Assembly: GCA_005408345.1 (NCBI GenBank) | Contig: SEMN01000120.1 | Span: 62,001 to 126,000 of the forward strand | Source of the DNA: Macquaria australasica | Taxonomy: Eukaryota > Chordata > Actinopteri > Centrarchiformes > Percichthyidae | DNA: 64,000 nt | Reading direction: 5' to 3' | Shown: one piece after another, positions 48,961 to 58,860 of the stretch | How the letters are laid out: each line of letters begins with the position of its first letter | Position numbering within the stretch: the first letter of the stretch is position 1 | The notes under the pieces: model-generated | The model's input: only the letters and a program-made list of their open reading frames with translations | Databases searched by the model: none | What the model was told of the DNA's origin: nothing | Position numbers and translations under genes: made by a program

Positions 48961-50958
48961 AGCTCCAGCAACTTCCCATTTATATTGTAATGCAAATCCA
49001 TGGCCTGTCCCAGATGGTGCTTTTCCAGCATCGTGGGTGCATAGAAATATGATTATTTATCCCAAGCACTTCTAAAGTCTTTAATGCACCCTCCTCCGTC
49101 TGCTTCTATCCCCTCCTTCCACTGGCAGCGGTTTAAAGACTGTGCAGTCTGATGTGTCTCTCCCTAATGGTAAAGGAGAAGGAGAATAGATAATAAATTT
49201 GGGGAGAATTTAACAAGGGAGTACCTAAGAGATTACAGAAAAGCAGGAGAGAAACACCCCTAAGTGCATAAGTCAAGAAAAGAGGGATAAAAAAACTCAG
49301 CTAGATCATTTTCTTGGCTGAGTATTAGGCTAAGAGGCATAAGCAGTAATTCTCATGACTCAAAAGTGCTTTTAATAACCTCTGCTGAGCAAAATATAGT
49401 CCACAAGCCCATATCAGTGCTGAACATCATCTTCCTAAAAACACATTCAGAATTGTGCCTGAATACATTCGCCAATCTCTGCCTGTGTGGGACATGGAAA
49501 GAGCCTTTTTGTTTGCTGTATACATCAAACCACTCAGAACACGTTTAAAATTTTATACAATGCCAATACCTAATGCATCCACATATAGGTGTCTTGTAGA
49601 TTTCACTAAACTAAAATGTAATGAAGAGTAGGACAAGCTGTAGATATTAAAATGTGTTATTTTGGAGCTGTTTTAAAGATATGACTCATAATGGAACTTA
49701 TCAGAAGGTAAATGATATTACACCTAGCAGAGAGTTGTGAATATGCTGCCTTTGCAAATATTTTTTATAATCTCACCTAAAATCATGTCCACTTTCAGAC
49801 TGCTTTTTAATGTGACAGCACTTTGTAGTCATTCTTGATGGGATCATCTAAGCCAGGTTATGCACAATAGCATATTAACAGCATAGCTGGAGGTTTCTGT
49901 GTGTGAAACATGCACATCCTGAGGGACTGTCTGTGCTGTAATCAGTTGAGTACTATAAGCCGCTCTCTTATATTGTCAGCATTTCTATACTTTCATCATA
50001 ACACCTTCACAGATCTGCCGCCTGCCTCAGAAGCATTTAGGTAGCACTTGACACTTCCTACACAGAGTAATTAAATCACAATCTAGAGTCAGATCAACTC
50101 CTCCAACCCCTGTCATCTCATTATATTATATGTTCTGACACGTATTTGTATCTCTAACTTCAGTTGCCTTGACACAAAGTTCGAGAGGAGCAGAGAAGAG
50201 AATCACCAAATTATTAGGATTACTTGAAGATGATGGCTTGCAGTAAAACAGGGTGTCTGAAGCCACCATATTTTCATCACATTTCACTGTATCATTTTCA
50301 AAAGCAAGCTTTGCCGAAATATTTCTATTGAAGGTAATACATTTTTTGTCTTTACTGCTTTGTCCCAAAATCTTAGAAAGTCAGTTCACCCTATGGGGTG
50401 TAACACAAAGCTACTATCTGTGTCTGTATCTGTTTATGCCACAAAAATATCTGTATTTGTATTGTACCAGAGGTTGTTAGCAATTGTCTAGTCTGCTTCA
50501 TTTTCTGCATTAAATAGTTTTCTAGTGCCATTTATACTCCTCATACATATATCTACAAGTTAACATGCCGACAAAATAATATAATATTTTAATCATGTAC
50601 TTCAATAAATCAAATAATATGATTTGTATTTGAAGCCCACCTTCAATAAAAGGAAAAAAAGTCTGAACTATGTCTAAATAAACGCTATGTAACTGTTAAT
50701 GGTCCAGGTGGAAATCAAGAGTGAAAATATAACAGGAAAAATACAATCAGAAATCCATTGGCCCAAATAGCCAAATTGCCTGATTTCTTTTAAAACCTGG
50801 ATGTTGTGTATGGCTATGTGCACGCACTTTTCAGATGGTCCCTAACAGTGCCTCAGTTTCCTGTCCTGTGAAGCTGAGCACAGTGTTGAGCTGCAGGCAG
50901 ACCGAAATCCACCTGGCGAAATGTACTTTTATGGTGTGGCCAAATTGGTGGTGGTGTT
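48961..50958. other. Unassigned
   Basis: No recognised repeat or gene. Confidence 0.45.
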
Positions 50959-50971
50959 GGGGGGGGGGGGG
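50959..50971 (+). repeat. G13 homopolymer
   Basis: Thirteen consecutive G residues preceded by GGTGGTGGTGTT. Confidence 0.95.
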
Positions 50972-51403
50972 CTCACTACAGACAATCAGCAGTTGTTCAG
51001 GAATTATCAGAAGGTCAGAGTCTTACGATTATTTTCTCTTATTGGCAATATGCCAGTATTTGAATGCCTTAACTGCCTTAAATGTGTTACATTCATGGTC
51101 AATGAGCCACTGTTAAATGTTAAGAATTTTCAACATAAATGACAAAAACTTTATTTTCTACATTTTTTTGTTTGCCCTGCTCTACCGGAAAAGCACCAAA
51201 ACGTGACCCTAAAACCAAGGTGCATACTGAACCGTGAAAAAAAACCTAAAAGGAGGTGGGTAAATTCGCGACCGGAAGCGAATGTGTCTCGCCCATACTC
51301 GTCCCGTTCCACATAGAAATTAATGGGTAGCAAATTTCGTATATCTCTTCAGACCGCATTATCTGTGCATATCCGGATAATGTATTTATACCCGTTTACA
51401 ACC

Positions 51404-51700
51404 CTAGTTCACCCAAATCACAAAAAACACTCTTAGTGGTGTCTAGCCATTAGTTTTATGTACTGAGGTTTGTTATTGAAACTTCTGCTATGACCCCAAT
51501 ATGATGGAGGTGAACAGAATTTTGTTTTTGCTGCTCAAAGCATTAAAAAAAAAAAAAAAAACTTTTTTTACTTTTCATCCACAAACCTGTCAACAGTTTT
51601 CCTTGCAGCTATTTCTTGAGCCGAAAGTATCCCCAATGAAAACTGTTCACAGCAAGATCTATAATAAGCTTTACTGGTTCCCAACAGTATAAATAAAGCA
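51404..51700 (+). repeat. R4 dispersed repeat copy
   Basis: TAGTTCACCCAAATCACAAA, GTGTCTAGCCATTAG, AATATGATGGAGGTGAACAG, TGCTGCTCAAAGCATT and CCCAATGAAAACTGTTCACA parallel, in order, the repeat that hosts the foldback element at 56770-57117. A 17-A run (51545-51561) lies inside. Confidence 0.7.
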
Positions 51701-51921
51701 TTATATTTAGGGGATTAAAGCATTTTTATTGGGTTTAACTGTTGCCACGTGAACGACAAAAATTAACAGCCTGTTATTCACCAACTGATGTACAGTACAG
51801 TACAGCCAACATGTTGAGACCACCAAGATTTTAAAGGGTTCTCTACATCTGGGTTATTTCAATAATATATATGCATTTAATTTTCTCAAGCTTTGCAAAC
51901 GGAGCAAATTAAAGGCAATCT

Positions 51922-52105
51922 TTATTTTTTTGTCATTTCGCTTTATTTGACAGGACAGTGGAGAGAGACAGGAAGGGCAGGGGAGAGAGAGGGGGGATGA
52001 CATGCAGCAAGGGGCCCTGACCAGACTCAAACCTGCGCCTCTGTGGTAAGAACTCAGCCTTGACACATGGTATACGCTCTATCCAGGGAGCTACCGGGGC
52101 GCCCC
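51922..52105 (-). mobile_element. Young tRNA-headed SINE with 17-bp target duplication
   Basis: Read on the minus strand, the element starts GGGGCGCCCCGGTAGC. It carries an A-box-like segment (GGTAGCTCCCTGGATAGAGC, 52076-52095) and a B-box-like GGTTTGAGTCT (52023-52033), followed by a pyrimidine-rich body and an A/T-rich tail at 51922-51950. The 17-mer CAAATTAAAGGCAATCT is present at 51905-51921 and again at 52105-52121, exactly 200 bp apart. This is a perfect target-site duplication of LINE-type length. Transcription would be by RNA polymerase III and mobilisation by a partner LINE. A degraded relative lies at 35328-35472. Confidence 0.93.
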
Positions 52106-52121
52106 AAATTAAAGGCAATCT

Positions 52122-55100
52122 AACATTGAGCAAATGTAAATAGCTTAATGGAGCCATCTCCTGTAATTGCCCCACTCAGTCAAGCATTCATTAAGTGCTA
52201 GAGAGGTTGGCTACTCTGTACATTTTATACATAAAGTGCAATAGATTTTCTCCTCGAACACCTTTCGTTTCACTTCAGAATCTCACTGTTTTAATTTACC
52301 TTTCTGTGAGTCATACAACATACATACAGTATATACTGACTCATTTTCACCACTGATCTGTCACTCACTATTTTAATTTCCTCGGGATTTGCAGCTCAGC
52401 TCGGGCAGTGAATAGAAAGTAGTCATGGTTTCATTGACCCTTGGTAGAACTGCAATCATAGAGCAATCCAGACAGGGTTCAGATGCACTACAATATGTCC
52501 CAGTGTTCCCAAAGAGAGGGGAAAATGAAGGCAAACTGACAGTCACAATGACTTCAACTCATCACAATGTGTGGTGAACCATTTCATCACATCTAAAAGC
52601 CCCAGCAATCAAATCCATTTCAGCCCCTTTTCACATACCTGACCACAATACAAATTGCAGAATAAAACACTGCGGATGGCTTCAGCTGAAATGACAAGCT
52701 CTCATGTCGATTAGGTCTTTTTGCTTGTTTCTCCACAAGAGGCAAGACAAAAACAAAAATCTTTATTCAATGATCCGGCCATTAGGAGATTATTGTGTTC
52801 GTCATGTCCGGCCTGTTGTCATTCCACATTACTCTCCAAACAGTTTACCTGCCCACACAAAGAGCAGTAGTTGGCCATAAGCCTGGATGGTCCCCATAGT
52901 TTCATGTTGTTCACCATCTGTGCTCAAGGCTAAACCTCGCTACGGCCATTACAGTGAAGGGCCAATGAAAGAGATGAGCCCGGGAGGTGACTGGGAGGTT
53001 AATGCAGCGGCTACCGCACATTCAGACAGGAAGACAGACAGAAGAGTGAAGTTTATAAAAAGGACAAAAATAGTGGAGTGCGTTTGGGAAGTAGCAATTG
53101 ACCATTGGCTAAGCCCCACCCCCATTAGTTACTGTTGCTATGCCTGTCAAGCTTTCTCTTCTGGCCCGGCACATAATGCAGTTTACAGTGGCAGATTTAC
53201 CTCTCGAAATTTGCAAGTAGACCACGTCCTCAACAATGCTGACAAAAAGAGAGAAAGGCAATGTGACTTTGTACAATTCTACTATGAACGGGAAGTATGA
53301 AGAAAAAAACAAATATGGAGCTGCAGATGGCTGGAAAATGCAGACAAAATGGTCTGTTTGTTCTGCAGGAAGTTAAGTTTTATATCACAGCCCAGTCTGA
53401 GTCATAGCTTTAGCACAACATGTAAAATACTACTCCAGTAATATTAAAACAAGCTCACTACAGTTAAATAATAATGGATCTTTGTGCGAATCGATGTGGG
53501 AAATCGGACCATGGAACTGCTCAAACTGCAGGACAGCCAACCATAATTCCTGACCTGCCAGAAATCCAACCGACTGCGTGAGAGCCAGATCGTTGAGTGT
53601 TCAGGCAATTAATCAGGCATCGCGACCTCCCTCAAACTGCATGTCAAACGACAACCTATCTGACAGAAATTCAGCCCAATTCTAAAATTAGGGGGTTAAA
53701 ATTAGGGTGACCAATATGGCCAATATAATGCTAAAAGATTGAGGCTGAGTCAGCATGGAAATAAAGGAGCATTGTCCTTGTATTTTGGGGCAGAGCCCTA
53801 GTATTATAGTACAGTATTGTGTATTAACATGTAACTGAAATGTTATTCGTTCTAACACAGCCCTGATAAACCCGGATGGTTTGAAATCTTAATGCAGAAC
53901 AACATACTTAGACAAGCAACACGGGCATAAGATTTAATTTTTAATGTTGGTAACCATTAACTCCATAATGCAGTTAGCTACTGGCATGCCCCTTGACTTT
54001 GGAAATAACGAGGTACTGTACAGTTAGGTAGCAAGTTAGTTAGCCTAGCATGCTAATGTTAGCAGCTTAAGAAGAGAGCAGATAAACGAACTGTTTGATC
54101 CATCCCTTACACTTTTGCTCTCGTGTTTTTGGTTTTGGAAAGTTGATCAAAAAAATTTTAAAAAGATACCACCCTCCAAACTCTTTAAATGACAAATATC
54201 TTTCTTACTTCAGCCCCATGCACACGTTTCAACATGTTGAGAAATCCAAAGCTAGGCAGGCCTGCCGAGCATAACTATGGTTTCTAAACTATGATTGGAC
54301 AACTGCTGTTCTGTGTGGTCAAAATATTAGGAAGAAATTAAATCCTACCATTACACGAGAAAATTGTTAGAAATACTGTTTGAGAGCAGTGACAACAGAC
54401 TGAGAGGCAGCCTGAAGTTTGAGACTATATAACAACTAAATAAAGATACCAAGGACACGTAATAATCCCCAAACACAATAAAACAAACCTTAATCCATAT
54501 CAAGAGGACACCTGCAGCTTTTAACCACAATTGTCTCTTTATTTTAGGAGGGTTGACCACCCAAAGCCCAAGCAAAGTGAGATCATGGTGTGTCTGCTCA
54601 ACAACTGGAAGTGCAGCATCACCATCTATAGGCCAGAGCGGCATCGACACTCTCCAGAGCCGTAACAACAGCTGCCTTTTACACAGTGCCTGCTCACACT
54701 GTAGACACACATTGTGCCTACAAACACTACTTTCAGAATCAATTACTCACACACCACAGGTCACAGAACAGTTCATTACTGTTCAATTACCAGTGAATGT
54801 TCAATAGCGAGCCCATTACAGGCGAAAAGTTTCAACCTCGCTGCCAAGACAAAAGGAGAACGAGTATGACATTTTAATGATACTATTAAAAATGAGCAAG
54901 AGAAGAGTACAAACAAATAAATTAAAGCAGATTATGGTGAGCTGTATGAAATAAAATAGAGAGGGGGAAAAAAAGTGGGTGCGAACAACTGTATTGATCA
55001 GCTATATCCCATTAACCTGACTTGCCATTTATCTCACTGAGACCCATAATATCATTATGATCTCTGTTAATGCCATTTTACCAGCACAATATTTTAAAAC

Positions 55101-55804
55101 TATGGAATAAATGGAGAAGCTGCATGTTTTTCTGCATTGATTCAAACAGGTAGTTCTGCATTCCCTTCGATTGCGATTCGCTTGAGAGACAGTCTGCAGC
55201 AGTTAAAGTCTCTGCTGTAGCTAATTAGGTCACACTTGACACACCTTGTCGCATCTCTCGCTCTGGTAATTATTCTAGCAGAACACACTTCTGGTAAACA
55301 GAAAGTTTACTCCTCCACTTCATTCATTGTTTCTTTTCTCCACTTTCGGAGGATTTCTTTCTTCATTCCTCCAATTCCCCAGATTCCACAGTCTGCCTCA
55401 AAAGTGGAAAACCGCAGCACTTGCTTTAGGTTTCATCAGATGAAATTTGACTAGGTGGCAAGAACATGAAAGAAAAGGACTGAAATGACAAAAAACACTT
55501 CCGAACTTAATAATCATCAAGCCCTCGTAGTTGATTAGGTAACATCCATGCAAATGTTCCACAACATTTTGACCTCTTGCAGTGTTTTTACAGAAATACA
55601 GAACACTTGATCACAAAATCAATAAATTTTTATTCAGCTTCAACAAAGAATTCAGAAAATCTCCCTTGCTTTTCTAAGATTTATACTTGATGTTTTGGTA
55701 ACATGTTATATTTTTCCTTTTATGCTTTGCCAATCAACACATAGACTCAAGTCTTTAAAAAAACCTAACATTTTCTCCAAAAGGTCTATTTTTTAATAGG
55801 ATAT
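52122..55804. other. Mostly unassigned; conserved-non-coding texture at 54980-55230
   Basis: The 137-codon frame 52887-53300 spans a segment (ATTGGCTAAGCCCCACCCCC, CTCGAAATTTGCAAGTAG) that resembles fish transposon DNA, but no domain is recognised. A small GCTAATGTTAGC-bearing block lies at 54045-54075. The 54980-55230 block has TAATTAGG, TTGATCAGC and AACAGGTAG sites that look like a conserved element. Nothing here supports a gene. Confidence 0.4.
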
Positions 55805-56307
55805 ATAGGTAAAAGTAAAAGTACTACAACAATGTAAAAAATACAAGAAAATGTCCTGCATTTGAAATCCTACTTAAAGACAGAATGAGTAGGATTTTCC
55901 TAAAAAACAATGTATTGACTCATGCAAAAATAATCCCTCACAATAATCACCTAGATCTGCTAGAGGTGTGTGGCGGTAAGTAAAAGTACAGAAGTTTTAA
56001 CAACAAAATGTAGTTAAAGTATCAAAAAAAAGAAAAGTTCTGCAGCGCACATTTGTATTCATCTTTGCTTTTTCTAAAATATTATAAATATTTTACCTCT
56101 TTGTGCATCAAACAGTTATTTGAATGAAACCACCTGAGAGGTTTAAAGGGGAAATCACTCTTTGGTGAAACTGTTAACAACTAATGAATTTGTTAAACAC
56201 GTGACAAGGGGCTCCAACAAGACACAGTTTTCTTATAAAGGGGTCACACCAAAAGTACAAGTTAAGTACAGCACTTGAGTAAATGTGCTTAGTTACTTCC
56301 CACCACT
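55805..56307 (+). repeat. R5 'AAGTAAAAGTAC' dispersed repeat, diverged copy
   Basis: It begins TATATAGGTAAAAGTAAAAG, repeats AAGTAAAAGTACAG near 55978, and ends with the characteristic ACTTGAGTAAATGTGC and AGTTACTTCCCACCACTG. The same family occupies the right end of the window. I know it as a very common percomorph repeat, but its class is uncertain. Confidence 0.75.
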
Positions 56308-56769
56308 GATTGCATGCATGTTCTGTAATAGTAACAGGAACATGAAAGAATGCATTATCACTTTCCTAAGTTTCACTAATGGCATTATAAATACACAAAT
56401 GCTTCATATACATCACATTTCTTTCATCCCATTTTTGCACTGACCTGGTGACAGACATGATGTATCATCTATCTGATGTTGGTATCGTACTTTTCCATCA
56501 TATGGATGGACACAAAGGCTTCCAACTTGAATGGATCCATTCAATCTTTTGTCATAAAAGTGAGCTCTAATGATAAAGAGTCACGGAAACCGCGGACTAG
56601 AATTAATAATGTCCTGAAATCAGTTCTTATTATGTCTAATAATGCACAGCAGTATTCAAATAAACATACACTGTAGTCAATCCAATCAGATGCCATACTT
56701 TTATACTGTGTCTATCTTTTTTTTATTCAGCCTGTCATTATGAGGAAACATAACTGCTTTACATGCAAG
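56308..56769. other. Unassigned
   Basis: No recognised feature between the two repeats. Confidence 0.5.
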
Positions 56770-57117
56770 ATTTTTAAGGGTCAGTTCACCTAAATCACAA
56801 AAAAAAATAAAAACATAACAAAATAGTATTTTTCCCACTTTCCCCTGGCAGTATCTAGCCAGCCAGGCAGGTTTGAGATATCCTCTGCTGAGACTTCTGT
56901 CACCCCTCCAATATTTGGAGGTGGTTGAAATTTGGTTTGTTGTGCTCAAAGCATCACAAAATGACATTTGAAAAACTCAACAGCAATGTGTCTTTCCAGA
57001 AGCGATGTCCCGGGTACTTGGGATAATCTGCAAACATCTCTGTGGACGGGTTTCACTTGAACTATTTGTTCAGTAGAAAATAGTCCCAATGAAAGCTGTT
57101 GACACTGAGGCATGGCT

Positions 57118-57124
57118 GGATACT
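57118..57124 (+). repeat. Left copy of 7-bp target-site duplication
   Basis: GGATACT abuts the left terminal inverted repeat and recurs at 58814-58820 directly after the right one. Confidence 0.85.
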
Positions 57125-57173
57125 TATGGCAAGCCCTTTTAACATTTAATCAGTAGCAGTTAAATCAATTGTA

Positions 57174-57954
57174 GATATCAACAATTGCTTTTTGACTAGT
57201 TAGAATTGCAAGCCAACATATCCATAATGTAATTTTGACACGTAACAATTTTAATTAAAGATATCTACAATTCATTTCACACTAGTCAAAATGTAAATTT
57301 GTGATATCAACCATTCATTTCTTACTAGTGGAAATGTTAATTGTAGATATCAGTAACTTAATTACAACTAGTCAACTTTTGCCATTGACTTCTATTCAAA
57401 CTCAATTACAGATATCTACAATTCAATTTTGACATGTTACAATTCCAAGTCGACATATCCACAATGTAATTTTGACTAGTTATAATTCTAATTAATGATA
57501 TCTACAACTCAATTCTCACTAGTCAAAATGTTAATTAATGATATCAACAATTCAGTTCTCACTAGTGGAAATGTCAATTGTTGATATCAACAATTCAATT
57601 CTTACTAGAGGCAATGTTCATTAGAGATATCTACAAATGTTCTTACATTACAGATATCATTAATGGAATTGTAGATATCTAAAATTAAGTTCTTACTAGT
57701 CAAAATTAAATTATTGATATGTTGGCTTGGAATTGTAACTAGTAAGAATGTAATTTCAAATATCTGGAATTGCATTTGAGATATCTAGAATTGCATTTCA
57801 GATATCTGAAATACAATTGTAACATGTGAAAATTAAATTCTTACTAGTAACAAATACATTTAAGATATCTACAATGTCTTTTATAACTAGTCAGAATTGA
57901 ATTTCAGATATCAAAAAAGGAATTTCCACTAGTCAAAATGTCATTGTAGATATC
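57174..57954. repeat. Left phased array of palindromic hexamers
   Basis: GATATC starts at 57174, 57260, 57303, 57346, 57411, 57497, 57540, 57583, 57626, 57653, 57674, 57780, 57801, 57864, 57907 and 57949. ACTAGT starts at 57195, 57281, 57324, 57367, 57475, 57518, 57561, 57695, 57738, 57843, 57886 and 57928. ACATGT starts at 57432 and 57822. Grid positions without a perfect hexamer mostly hold a one-base variant: ACATAT 57216, ACACGT 57238, ACATAT 57454, ACTAGA 57604, GATATG 57716, AATATC 57759. Steps are 21 or 22 bp, with one 27-bp slip at 57626-57653. Palindromy often extends beyond the hexamer, to a perfect 18 bp at 57795-57812 (ATTTCAGATATCTGAAAT). Confidence 0.95.
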
Positions 57955-57960
57955 TTCAAT

Positions 57961-58479
57961 GACACACACACATATCCGAAATGAATATGGTAATTTGGGC
58001 TACATATCCGAAATGCATATGGTAATTTGGGCGAATGGTCCGCCCTACTCTGCCTCTGATTGGCCAGTACTCGTTGCAGGTAAGCCAATCAGAGGCAGAG
58101 TAGGGCGGGTCATGAGTTCGCCATCCTCGTCTCACCGAGCTAATTTGGCGGTGACGAGCGAAAATGGAGAGAGAAGGAAGTAGTAATACAGAGACGGCAG
58201 TTTCTGCATTTTACAGAATTTTTAAGTTTAAATGGCTGTTGGTAAACCAATTTATAGGTGCATTACCGCCATTTACTGGAATGGACTGTGGAGCAGTAAA
58301 TGTGTTGCCAACAGAAAATAACACGTGTTTTCACAAAGCATTATCATTTGTTGAATATTCATGAGGTGGACGTAGCCTATTTAAAAGTCGACCAATAGCT
58401 TTGTGGTACTTGATGATATGACGCCCACATATCCGAAATGGTTTGATGATATGTCTGACATATCAGAAATGCAACTGTA
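57961..58479. other. Unique core of the foldback element
   Basis: The core lacks the hexamer grid. It opens with a 32-bp direct duplication (57970-58001 and 58002-58033) bearing ACATATCCGAAATG, a motif that returns at 58428-58440 and in variant form at 58459. It then carries a perfect 25-bp inverted repeat (58040-58064 and 58084-58108) with a 19-bp loop, and a GC-richer stretch with a 66-codon frame. The local composition (GCCAATCAGAGGCAGAG, a CCAAT-type sequence) could support promoter activity, but this is inference. Confidence 0.85.
58040..58108. repeat. Perfect 25-bp stem, 19-bp loop
   Basis: CCGCCCTACTCTGCCTCTG begins the left arm (58040-58064), and the right arm (58084-58108) ends in its exact complement. 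The stem is GC-rich compared with the AT-rich arrays and sits near the centre of the element. Confidence 0.95.
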
Positions 58480-58776
58480 GATATCTGAAATGGGAAATTA
58501 CATTTCAACTAGTCACAATCCTTTTTCGACATGTCAAAATTAAATTGTAGATATCTGTAATTCTTTTTCTTACTAGTGACAAAGGAATTACTGATATCTA
58601 TAATTAAATTAAAGATATCTGTAAATCAGTGTTGACTAGTCAAAATGTAATTTCTACATGTGAAAATATATTTGTAACATGTCAAAATTGTTTTACAGAT
58701 ATCTTAAATTATCTAAAATGTCATTTTGACATGTCGAAATGTAATTCCCACTAGTGAAAACTAAATCGCTACTAGT
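58480..58776. repeat. Right phased array of palindromic hexamers
   Basis: Hexamers start at 58480 G, 58508 A, 58529 T, 58550 G, 58572 A, 58593 G, 58614 G, 58635 A, 58656 T, 58677 T, 58698 G, 58729 T, 58750 A and 58771 A (G = GATATC, A = ACTAGT, T = ACATGT). Ten of the 13 steps are 21 bp and one is 22. The 28- and 31-bp steps (58480-58508, 58698-58729) are slips. ACATGT is commoner here than in the left array. Confidence 0.95.
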
Positions 58777-58813
58777 CAGCCCTACTGATTAAATGTTAAA
58801 AGGGCTTGCCATA

Positions 58814-58820
58814 GGATACT
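58814..58820 (+). repeat. Right copy of 7-bp target-site duplication
   Basis: GGATACT directly follows the right terminal inverted repeat, matching 57118-57124. Confidence 0.85.
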
Positions 58821-58860
58821 AAGGGTACCTGGCAAATATGTTTTATGATTTAGGTGTACA

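Larger units (their letters stand above)
57125..58813. mobile_element. 1.69-kb foldback element with phased palindrome arrays
   Basis: The termini are perfect 32-bp inverted repeats (57125-57156 and 58782-58813), beginning TATGGCAAGCCCTTTTAAC and ending in its complement. A 7-bp direct repeat GGATACT flanks them, and the host repeat continues on either side. Inside, by hand count, there are 21 GATATC, 17 ACTAGT and 6 ACATGT sites, against less than about one of each expected by chance. They sit on a 21-22 bp grid in two arrays (57174-57954, 58480-58776) around a core (57961-58479). No transposase frame is present. The longest core frame is 66 codons (58164-58364) and has no recognised domain, so the element is non-autonomous. 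The superfamily is unassigned: a 7-bp duplication is close to P-, hAT- and Mutator-type sizes but the terminal bases fit none clearly. Confidence 0.92.
56770..58860 (+). mobile_element. R4 dispersed repeat, split by the foldback element
   Basis: The left part (56770-57117) carries AGGGTCAGTTCACCTAAATC, GTATCTAGCC, ATTTGGAGGTGGTTG, TGTGCTCAAAGCATCAC and CAATGAAAGCTGTTGACAC. After the insertion the repeat resumes for about 40 bp at 58821-58860 and ends in ATGATTTAGGTGTAC, the approximate inverse complement of its own left end. It is therefore a terminal-inverted-repeat element, older than its passenger at 57125-58813. Confidence 0.75.

Noticed and set aside
52887..53300. 137-codon open frame as a gene
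   Set aside because: It lies in DNA resembling fish transposon sequence and shows no known domain; coding was not supported.
57174..58776. Possible CRISPR array, because of regular spacing
   Set aside because: The repeated parts are only 6 bp and differ from one another, the spacers share sequence, the whole lies in a transposon with inverted ends, and the context is a vertebrate genome.
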